From assembly GCA_050181835.1 (NCBI GenBank), contig JBFXCU010000002.1, positions 1 to 64,000 on the forward strand: 64,000 bases of DNA, written 5' to 3'. This DNA comes from CAILZL01 sp050181835. Its GTDB lineage: Bacteria; Pseudomonadota; Gammaproteobacteria; Steroidobacterales; Steroidobacteraceae. Made by a program: the position numbers and the translations under genes. The notes below the pieces were generated by a model. The model made no database searches, was not told where the DNA came from, and saw nothing but the letters and a program-made list of their open reading frames with translations. Below, in pieces: positions 58,097-64,000 of the stretch (its first letter is position 1; each line of letters opens with the position of its first letter).

Positions 58097-58420
58097 TCTG
58101 TGAAGCGGTAGGTTCACTAAAAAGAACTGCTGCAAGCGTTCACGTAGATGAGTCGTAAGCGCGACCATGTGCCCTCCGGGTAGCCAATGCCGCAATCCAA
58201 CCGCTTGATTCGTCCGCGCGTAACTCGTTGATCTGTATAGGTCGGAAGTGCGGCCCTTGCGGACTTCGGGCCAGTTTCGGGGAGCGAGGTCGGAGCGAGG
58301 AATGTCCAGGAGAGAGTGGAATGTGGCCCGGAGCGGCCAATTCGGGCGGCTGGCGAAGTCCGCAGGCTTCCGCAGGAACCCCCAACAACACGCGGGAACT
58401 GGCGCAAACAGACAAGAAAA

Positions 58421-58446
58421 AGCCCCAACTGATAACAGTTGGGGCT
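58421..58446 (-). terminator. ssrA terminator
   Basis: AGCCCCAACTG-ataa-CAGTTGGGGCT, an 11-bp stem followed on the minus strand by TTTTCTTG. It starts eight bases after the tmRNA CCA end. This hairpin plus CCA end is the pattern repeated at 51664, 39105 and 37927. The interval 58097-58420 holds no gene, only GC-rich TGCGGAC-like repeats near 58250-58375. Confidence 0.9.
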
Positions 58447-58453
58447 TCAGTAT

Positions 58454-58807
58454 TGGTGGAGGCGGCGGGAATCGAACCCGCGTCCGCAAGTCCTACACTA
58501 CAAGATCTACATGCTTAGCTCATTCTTTGTATCTCGCCGCACGCTACCCGAAGAGCAGGGAAGACGTGAAGCCAGCTCAGGATTCGTTTAACCATTCAAC
58601 CCTCAGCACATTGAATGGCGATCTTGTGAGCGCGTCCCCCGATTCTGGATGCACAAGCACACACCAGGCGAGGGTTAAGCGGGATTAAGCCGCTAGAGCG
58701 TAGTTGTCGTCGTTTGCAACTATAAGTTTGTAAGCGGTTTAATGAGGAACCTTACACCTCAGCATGCACTTGGAGCTTCGTAACCCACGTCGAAACCGGT
58801 CGCCCCC
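58454..58807 (-). ncRNA. ssrA: Transfer-messenger RNA
   Basis: tmRNA, 354 nt, rescues stalled ribosomes with SmpB. The 5' end GGGGGCGACCGGTTTCGACG and the 3' end with T arm GGACGCGGGTTCGATTCC and CCTCCACCA pair over seven bases in the acceptor stem. The tag frame at 58685-58717 encodes ANDDNYALAA and stops with TAA; with the alanine charged on the RNA this gives AANDDNYALAA. smpB is 3.2 kb away, separated by three glycosylation-type genes. The 3' end is the probable integration target of the island. Confidence 0.96.
58468..58485. repeat. att-like 18-mer within the tmRNA T arm
   Basis: GGAATCGAACCCGCGTCC on the plus strand, the T arm of tmRNA. One mismatch to the copies at 51916, 53803 and 37973. 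T-arm and 3'-end sequences of tRNA and tmRNA genes are the usual crossover sites of tyrosine integrases, which here would rebuild the 3' end on each insertion. Confidence 0.7.
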
Positions 58808-58891
58808 AGTGTGCTCTGACTATCCAGAGCACAAGGTTAGTGTAGGGGCGGATTTGCAAATAACAAGCGTAAATTTGGTGGATGCCCGTCA

Positions 58892-60427
58892 TTACTGGCA
58901 GTCCACAATATGCGAAATGCTGATATTGCGTCGCTCGCATTGTTCCTTGGTTAGCGGTGTGTGGTTGGAGAGTGGCAAAAAGAACAGGTACGAACCCAGA
59001 TATGCGGCCATGGCACAGGCCAGAATGGCGGTGCGATGGCGAGCGAATTTTTGATAGATTTCCGAAAGGTACTGCCACAGTAGTGCTAATAGCACGTAGC
59101 TGATCATCAGGCCCATAAAGTAATGATATAGGTACATGACTCGTTGTGTAATTAGCCACAGGTGCAGCAGCATGAACGCAACGTACAGTCCAACAAAGAC
59201 TTCAATCAGGTGATAGGTGCGCAGGCTGCCGCGTAGCGGAATGGCGAACAACCGGTAGTTGATGATCAAGATCAGCGAAAAAATGACCGCTGCGGTGCCG
59301 GAATACCACATCAGTTGATTGCCAACTAATTGCACGTAGGCGGTCTTGCCATCATGCGAATCCCAGCGGTAGTTGATGTTGCGATCATGAAATGGCCAGT
59401 GCATGGGGTGCGAACCGTTTTCACCCGGCTTGTTGGTGTCTAACTTCGGCACGCCCAGATGATCCTTGTCCATGAATTTGAAGTAATCGCGGGCAATGAT
59501 GACAACTATGCTGGGTGCCAGTGGCTGGTGTTGCTCCAAGTAGTTGCGATACTCAGTTGACATGTTCGTCAGATCCTGTTTACCGGCGCTGCTGTCAGGA
59601 TCTGGCATGTGGGGCGTTAGCAGGGCATGTGCGTAAAACACCGCAAAGCACACCAGCAGAATTGATGTGATTGCCGCGCTGCTCTTGGCTGCAAAATCCA
59701 CAGCCCATGCTGGTAGCTTACTGCGGTTATACGTGCGTACATCCTTGAAATACAGCACCGGAAACAGCACCAACAAGATGATTGCGTTCACTTTGACCAT
59801 AATGGCCAATCCCGCGAGTGAAGCGAGTGTTGCGTATTGCCAAACCTGCGCGGGTTCAGATCGTTTCCATAGATGAACGAAATGCCACAGAAAGGCGATA
59901 CAAAAAAACAACTGAAAGCTATCCAAGTGTACAGCTCGAAAGTGCACGGTGAAGGCATTTTCAAACAGGTACAGCCCGCTTAGTAATAGTGCATGCAATC
60001 GGTGTTCAAACAACGCGAACATCAATCCATAAAAGGCTAGCGCACCAAATACGGCAAACAGACTCGGCATGAGTCGCATGCCGGAGAAGTCAAAGCCCTT
60101 GGGCATGTCGTCGCCACTGATCTGTTTGGTAGTGGTCAATATATGCTTGTCAATGGCGTTATTGGCATCTGATAACCATTCTCCTGCGGCGATCAACATT
60201 AGTGCCAGCGGTGGATGCGGTTCAAGATGCGCTATGCCTTCCAGATAGCGTTCTGCGGAGGTGACGTGATAGTTTTCATCCCAGAACAGATTGGCGGGAT
60301 TGCCGCGATTCACCATGAAACAACAATACGCCACGCTCGCAATCAGCAGATAGCACAGTAGCGACTTGAGACCATCCGGGAAGTCGAGAATAGAACGACG
60401 ATAAGTTTGCGCGGATGGGGTAGGCAT
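58892..60427 (-). CDS. PMT-family glycosyltransferase
   Basis: 511-aa polytopic membrane enzyme of the protein O-mannosyltransferase (PMT/GT39) fold, about ten helices. The acidic catalytic site is in LFWDENYHVTSAERYLEG, followed by HPPLALML; a central extracytoplasmic loop and the C-terminal four-helix PMT_4TMC-like block (YLYHYFMGLMISYVLLALLW) follow. It would use a lipid-linked sugar outside the inner membrane; acceptor unknown. It ends 85 bases before the tmRNA 5' end and diverges from gtrA. Confidence 0.88.
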   Translation of the reverse strand: MPTPSAQTYRRSILDFPDGLKSLLCYLLIASVAYCCFMVNRGNPANLFWDENYHVTSAERYLEGIAHLEPHPPLALMLIAAGEWLSDANNAIDKHILTTTKQISGDDMPKGFDFSGMRLMPSLFAVFGALAFYGLMFALFEHRLHALLLSGLYLFENAFTVHFRAVHLDSFQLFFCIAFLWHFVHLWKRSEPAQVWQYATLASLAGLAIMVKVNAIILLVLFPVLYFKDVRTYNRSKLPAWAVDFAAKSSAAITSILLVCFAVFYAHALLTPHMPDPDSSAGKQDLTNMSTEYRNYLEQHQPLAPSIVVIIARDYFKFMDKDHLGVPKLDTNKPGENGSHPMHWPFHDRNINYRWDSHDGKTAYVQLVGNQLMWYSGTAAVIFSLILIINYRLFAIPLRGSLRTYHLIEVFVGLYVAFMLLHLWLITQRVMYLYHYFMGLMISYVLLALLWQYLSEIYQKFARHRTAILACAMAAYLGSYLFFLPLSNHTPLTKEQCERRNISISHIVDCQ

Positions 60428-60529
60428 GAGTAAATGCGGTGGTTAATTGTTCACTGTTATTGATGAGTTTGTGCGTTTTCAGCATGTAGTGTCAACGCGA
60501 CAGGCAGTAGCTAATCTGTACTGAGTCCA

Positions 60530-60967
60530 ATGGGAATAAGTTACTCAATGCGTCACGTGCTTAATGCTCTGTTCAGGTCATCGCTGATCCGTTTTGGTTT
60601 GACCGGCGTACTCAATACGGCGGTCGGCATCGGAACCATCTTCGCGTTGAAATGGTTCTTCGATTGGGCGGATACACCTGCCAATTTTTGTGGCTATGCC
60701 TTGGGCGTGATGGTCAGTTACTACGTTAACAGTCGTTGGACCTTCCAGTACCGTGCGGCGCTACATGCCAAGGTGTTGCCGTATGCGTTGGTGTTGAGTT
60801 GTGCCTACCTGGTGAATCTTGGTTGCGTGCATTTTTTTATCCAGATACTGAAGGTTAATAGTTATTTGGCTCAGGTGACAGGAGTGATCCCCTATTCGCT
60901 ACTTACCTATGTATTATTACGACGCTATGTATTTGTTAGCGCACAAGAATCGAACGTACCTGTGTAG
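60530..60967 (+). CDS. GtrA family membrane protein
   Basis: 145-aa GtrA-like protein with four membrane helices (IRFGLTGVLNTAVGIGTIFA first; YVNSRWTF after the second). GtrA proteins are thought to flip or present polyprenyl-linked sugar. ATG 60530 or ATG 60548 could be the start. The GT2 gene 36 bases downstream is its usual partner, and together with the PMT enzyme they would form a sugar-lipid route. Confidence 0.88.
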   Translation: MGISYSMRHVLNALFRSSLIRFGLTGVLNTAVGIGTIFALKWFFDWADTPANFCGYALGVMVSYYVNSRWTFQYRAALHAKVLPYALVLSCAYLVNLGCVHFFIQILKVNSYLAQVTGVIPYSLLTYVLLRRYVFVSAQESNVPV

Positions 60968-61002
60968 CGGCCTGCCTGTCATGGACTGTGTAAGTATCTA
61001 AG

Positions 61003-61962
61003 ATGAATACTGCATTAACCGCATCATTGCCACAACTTGCCATCGTCGTGCCCTGCTACAACGAGCAGGAAGTGTTAACGGAAACTACCCGCCAGTTGTT
61101 GGCCTTGCTGGACAGGTTGGTATCTACACAGAAAATCGCCCAAACCAGCCATATTTTATACGTTGATGATGGTAGCACTGATCAAACTTGGAATTTGATT
61201 CGGGAAATGCATGCTGAGCATCTTGCTGTTAAAGGGTTGAAGTTGTCTGCTAATCGCGGCCACCAAATCGCACTGATCGCCGGTCTGTTTTCAGCGCAAG
61301 GTGAGGTGGTCGTCAGTATTGATGCTGATCTCCAAGATGATGTGGGTGCGATAGAGGCCATGCTGGATGCACATGCGCAGGGAAATGATGTGGTGTATGG
61401 GGTGCGTAGCGTGCGCAGTGTCGATACGCTGTTCAAACGCGCTTCTGCCGAAAGCTATTACAAGCTACTCAAGTTACTAGGCGTGAAGGTGGTGTTCAAT
61501 CATGCGGATTATCGGTTGCTGAGTCGCCGCGCGGTTGAGGCCCTTAAAGAATATGGCGAAGTGAATCTGTTTATACGCGGCATCGTGCCGCTGATTGGCT
61601 TCCGCTCCACAGCGGTGTACTACGAACGTAGTGAGCGGTTTGCCGGAGAGTCCAAGTATCCGCTGAAGAAAATGCTGATGCTGGCGCTTGATGGGATTAC
61701 GTCGTTCACCGCGTTTCCACTGCGATTGATTTCTATCATTGGCATGCTGGTATCACTTGGTAGCTTGGGCATGATTCTGTGGGTGCTATGGGTCAAGGTA
61801 TTCACTGATCACGCCTTGCCTGGTTGGGCGTCGTCGGTAATCCCCATCTATTTTCTGGGTGGTTTGCAGTTGCTCAGTATTGGCGTGGTGGGTGAATACA
61901 TCGCCAAAATCTATTTTGAAACCAAACGTCGACCAAGGTACTTTGTGGAAGAGGTTTTGTAG
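61003..61962 (+). CDS. GT2 polyprenyl-phosphate glycosyltransferase
   Basis: 319-aa GtrB/DPM1-like enzyme: an N-terminal GT-A domain with VVPCYNEQEVL, YVDDGSTDQTW and the metal-binding SIDADLQDD, then two membrane helices near residues 240-260 and 275-300. It would transfer a sugar from a nucleotide donor to polyprenyl phosphate for use by the PMT-family enzyme. Complete. Confidence 0.93.
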   Translation: MNTALTASLPQLAIVVPCYNEQEVLTETTRQLLALLDRLVSTQKIAQTSHILYVDDGSTDQTWNLIREMHAEHLAVKGLKLSANRGHQIALIAGLFSAQGEVVVSIDADLQDDVGAIEAMLDAHAQGNDVVYGVRSVRSVDTLFKRASAESYYKLLKLLGVKVVFNHADYRLLSRRAVEALKEYGEVNLFIRGIVPLIGFRSTAVYYERSERFAGESKYPLKKMLMLALDGITSFTAFPLRLISIIGMLVSLGSLGMILWVLWVKVFTDHALPGWASSVIPIYFLGGLQLLSIGVVGEYIAKIYFETKRRPRYFVEEVL

Positions 61963-61986
61963 CGGCGGGTAATTCGCCCCTACCAG

Positions 61987-62463
61987 TTAGACACCGCGCC
62001 GCATGATGCGTGCTTTGTCGCGTTGCCAATCACGAGATTTCTCCGTGTTGCGTTTATCGTGATCTTGTTTGCCCTTGGCTACCCCGAGGCGCAATTTGGC
62101 GCGACCAGCCTTCCAGTACAGCTCCAGCGGCGCCAGGGTAAATCCCTTGCGATCTACTGCCACACCCAGCTCATCGATTTCGGCTCGATTCAGCAATAGT
62201 TTGCGGGTGCGTACCGGGTCGGGTACAAAATGCGTCGATGCGGTGGGCAATGCCGAAATATGCGCACCAAACAGGAATGCTTCGCCATTTTTTACGAATA
62301 CGTAGGCTTCTTTCAGCTGTGCCCGTCCCGCGCGCAGACTTTTTACTTCCCACCCCTGTAGGGCAATACCCGCCTCAAAAGTGTCTTGAATGAAGTAGTC
62401 GTAACGCGCCTTACGGTTCTCGGCGATCGAAGCGCTTTTATGTTCTGACTTTTTCTTGCTCAT
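61987..62463 (-). CDS. smpB: SsrA-binding protein
   Basis: 158-aa tmRNA partner. Family sequence: ENRKARYDYFIQDTFEAGIA, LQGWEVKSLRAGRAQLKEAY, GEAFLFGAHISAL and the basic tail ending DKRNTEKSRDWQRDKARIMR. ATG 62463 is chosen. It is convergent with the GT2 gene and divergent from ratA, the standard smpB-ratA layout. Confidence 0.96.
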   Translation of the reverse strand: MSKKKSEHKSASIAENRKARYDYFIQDTFEAGIALQGWEVKSLRAGRAQLKEAYVFVKNGEAFLFGAHISALPTASTHFVPDPVRTRKLLLNRAEIDELGVAVDRKGFTLAPLELYWKAGRAKLRLGVAKGKQDHDKRNTEKSRDWQRDKARIMRRGV

Positions 62464-62561
62464 TAGAAAACGGATAACGACCTTGATACTGGAAGCGGGC
62501 ATTGTACAGCTGCGCCTGCTCTCCCGTTACACTAGCTGTTCGGAACAAGCTTGGTTTACAC

Positions 62562-63008
62562 ATGCGCGAAGTAAAGCGAAATGCCTTGGTTGCGTACTCA
62601 CCGGCACAGATGTACGCGTTAGTTGAAGACTTTGAACGATATCCGGAGTTTCTGCCCTGGGTTTCCGCCGCCACGCTGTTGTCCCGCGATGCCGATCAGC
62701 TCACTGGTCGGCTGGACATGGAACGGCTGGGTATCAAGGAGCATTTCACTACTCGCAATCTTCTAGCGCCACCTACGCGAATGGAAATGCAATTGGTGGA
62801 GGGACCATTCAAACACCTGTGGGGCTGCTGGAATTTCGTAGAGATTCGTGATGCTGCAGGATTACCGCGCGGCACAAAAGTGGAGTTGCAAATGCAATTC
62901 GAGTTGAAGAACGGCTTGCTCGATATGCTGATGGGTAAGCAGTTCGAGGCCAGTTGTGGTTCGCTGGTGGCGTCGTTCACTCAGCGCGCCAAAGCCTTAT
63001 ACGGATAG
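62562..63008 (+). CDS. ratA: RatA/CoqZ-like START-domain protein
   Basis: 148-aa START/polyketide-cyclase-fold protein (VAYSPAQMYALVEDFERYPE, FLPWVSAATLLSRD, the C-terminal helix GSLVASFTQRAKALYG). E. coli RatA was described as a ribosome-association toxin; the family is also related to the coenzyme Q-binding Coq10. ATG 62562 begins the conserved MREVKRNALV. It converges on bamE; an rnfH gene often found between them is absent. Confidence 0.92.
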   Translation: MREVKRNALVAYSPAQMYALVEDFERYPEFLPWVSAATLLSRDADQLTGRLDMERLGIKEHFTTRNLLAPPTRMEMQLVEGPFKHLWGCWNFVEIRDAAGLPRGTKVELQMQFELKNGLLDMLMGKQFEASCGSLVASFTQRAKALYG

Positions 63009-63014
63009 CATAAT

Positions 63015-63362
63015 TTATGCTTTAGGTACTTCCGGTTTCTCAATGCGGCTGACGTTGCCGTCTTCAAAGTACACAATGAAGTGGCGTTGTTCGGGTTGGC
63101 GCATCTTGGTGGTTTTCAAATAGTAAACGTAGTCCCAGCGATCCTTGGTAAACGGATCGACCACCATTGGTGTGCCCAGTACATAACGCACCTGCACCTG
63201 CGTCATGCCTACTGCCACTTGATCAATATCCTTGGGTTCGAGGAAGTTACCCTGTTGAATGGGGATGCGATAAACACAGGCGCTACTGCTGAGGATGACT
63301 GTGGCCAGCAGGCTGGCTGACAGAAAAGTGCGCAGGCGAGTGGTAGTTAACAGAGAACGCAT
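63015..63362 (-). CDS. bamE: Outer membrane assembly lipoprotein BamE
   Basis: 115-aa lipoprotein (SmpA/OmlA family) of the BAM complex. Signal peptide with lipobox SSSAC at residues about 25-29, then YRIPIQQGNFLEPKDIDQVA, GMTQVQVRYVLGTPMV and DRWDYVYYLKT. The frame opens at 63404; ATG 63362 gives a normal 29-residue signal, but other ATGs at 63377-63386 cannot be excluded. Divergent from fur, the conserved arrangement. Confidence 0.93.
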   Translation of the reverse strand: MRSLLTTTRLRTFLSASLLATVILSSSACVYRIPIQQGNFLEPKDIDQVAVGMTQVQVRYVLGTPMVVDPFTKDRWDYVYYLKTTKMRQPEQRHFIVYFEDGNVSRIEKPEVPKA

Positions 63363-63503
63363 TAGTGTGTGCATCATTTCAAACATTGTGAGTGGAGTCG
63401 GCATTAAGTGATAATGTCAGCTTGATCATACCGAAAACTTGTGCCCGGTACGAACCGGGCTTGCTCGCCGTCATGAGCGCTATCGACACATCAGGAAACG
63501 AGT

Positions 63504-63935
63504 ATGGGAACCAATGACCTACGCAAGGCCGGGCTGAAAGTCACCCTGCCGCGCATGAAAATCCTCGATATCCTTGGGGTGGCAGAGCCGCGCCACATGA
63601 GCGCGGAAGACATTTACCGGCGTCTGCTGGAAACCCACGAAGACATTGGTTTGGCCACTGTGTATCGCGTACTCACCCAGTTTGAGGCGGCTGGCCTAGT
63701 GTCGCGCCACCACTTTGAAGGTGCCACCGCCGTTTTCGAGCTAAACGAAGGCGAACATCACGATCATCTCGTCTGTATAGACTGCGGCAAGGTGAAAGAG
63801 TTCATGGATGCTGACATAGAAAAGCGCCAACACGAAATTGCCAAGCACGAAGGCTACACGCTAACCGATCACTCCATGATCCTCTACGGTCGTTGCCGCG
63901 ACTGCGCAGGCAAAAGCAGTGAAAAACGACGCTGA
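63504..63935 (+). CDS. fur: Ferric uptake regulator Fur
   Basis: 143-aa metal-dependent repressor. Winged helix at residues 1-80 (LRKAGLKVTLPRMKILDILG, ATVYRVLTQFEAAGLV) and C-terminal dimer domain with HDHLVCIDCGKVKEF and CRDCAG, the two zinc CxxC pairs. Complete, with a weak GAAACGAG ribosome site. It faces bamE as in most gammaproteobacteria. Confidence 0.97.
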   Translation: MGTNDLRKAGLKVTLPRMKILDILGVAEPRHMSAEDIYRRLLETHEDIGLATVYRVLTQFEAAGLVSRHHFEGATAVFELNEGEHHDHLVCIDCGKVKEFMDADIEKRQHEIAKHEGYTLTDHSMILYGRCRDCAGKSSEKRR

Positions 63936-63949
63936 ATCGAGCGTGATTT

Positions 63950-64000
63950 TTACGACGATTTGCGAATGGTTTTTTTCTTGGGTGCCGTTACATCACCGCT
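63950..64000 (-). CDS. C-terminal end of a further gene (cut by window edge)
   Basis: The minus strand is open from the window edge to a TAA at 63950 and reads SGDVTAPKKKTIRKSS. The basic end looks real but is too short to name; it is convergent with fur. Confidence 0.35.
   Translation of the reverse strand, partial: SGDVTAPKKKTIRKSS

Noticed and set aside
58228..58688. Open frames of 96 and 146 codons on the plus strand with a GNRTRVR string
   Set aside because: They are antisense to tmRNA and its terminator; the string is a translation of the T arm, a common false gene.

Overview
The window is chromosomal DNA of a gammaproteobacterium. Its core gene order (rng-yhdP-nitrilase-tldD; zapB-like-zapA-6S RNA-fau; ygfB-pepP-ubiH-ubiI; smpB/ratA/bamE/fur; a Crp/Vfr/Clp-type regulator near coq7 and rplM-rpsI) and a tmRNA tag ending in ANDDNYALAA fit this class. 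The rpe, clp, coq7, rplM, rpsI neighbourhood recalls Xanthomonadales or a nearby lineage, but the species cannot be fixed by reading alone.

Positions 1-37,400 are ordinary housekeeping DNA: RNA turnover (rng), envelope lipid transport (yhdP), the TldD/TldE (PmbA) protease pair, purine synthesis (purE, purK, purC), ribosome assembly (darP), pentose phosphate enzymes (rpe, rpiA), pyrimidine synthesis (pyrD), three ubiquinone hydroxylases (coq7, ubiH-like, ubiI-like), cell division (zapA and a zapB-like gene), 6S RNA, ribosomal proteins L13/S9 with a tRNA-Gln(CUG), peroxide defence (ahpC/ahpF) and a heat-shock cluster (cbpM/cbpA, two Hsp20), ending in an MscS channel.

Positions about 37,927-58,485 are an accessory island attached to the 3' end of ssrA (tmRNA, minus strand, 58,454-58,807). 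Four copies of a module occur in the same orientation: an intrinsic terminator hairpin followed by TGGTGGNGG, the reverse complement of a CCA-type RNA 3' end. They lie at about 37,927, 39,114, 51,671 and 58,421. An 18-bp T-arm-like sequence (GGAAYYGAACCCGCGTCC) occurs at 37,973, 51,916, 53,803 and inside tmRNA at 58,468. I read these as traces of serial integrations into ssrA. They bracket separate cargoes: a TacA/TacT-like toxin-antitoxin pair; a long defence operon; ParD/ParE with decayed mobile-element genes; a Fic protein with an AlpA-like HTH gene; and a prophage remnant plus a three-gene cassette. No intact integrase gene is visible.

The defence operon (minus strand, 49,547 to 39,257) runs HTH protein, hsdM, hsdS, BRO-N/DinD-like protein, hsdR, RhuM-like protein, then an archaeo-eukaryotic primase and a DEAD/DEAH helicase of the TOTE conflict type. 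Genes overlap or nearly touch throughout. Two lesions stand out: an in-frame amber codon in hsdM before a 39-codon continuation, and a one-base frameshift that splits primase from helicase. The least familiar unit is the cassette beside ssrA (58,046 to 55,693): a TIGR04255-like protein, an XRE-type HTH protein and a protein of unknown family, with three TTGACA repeats upstream.

Positions 58,808-64,000 return to core DNA: a PMT-family glycosyltransferase, GtrA, a GT2 glycosyltransferase, smpB, ratA, bamE, fur, and the end of one more minus-strand gene.
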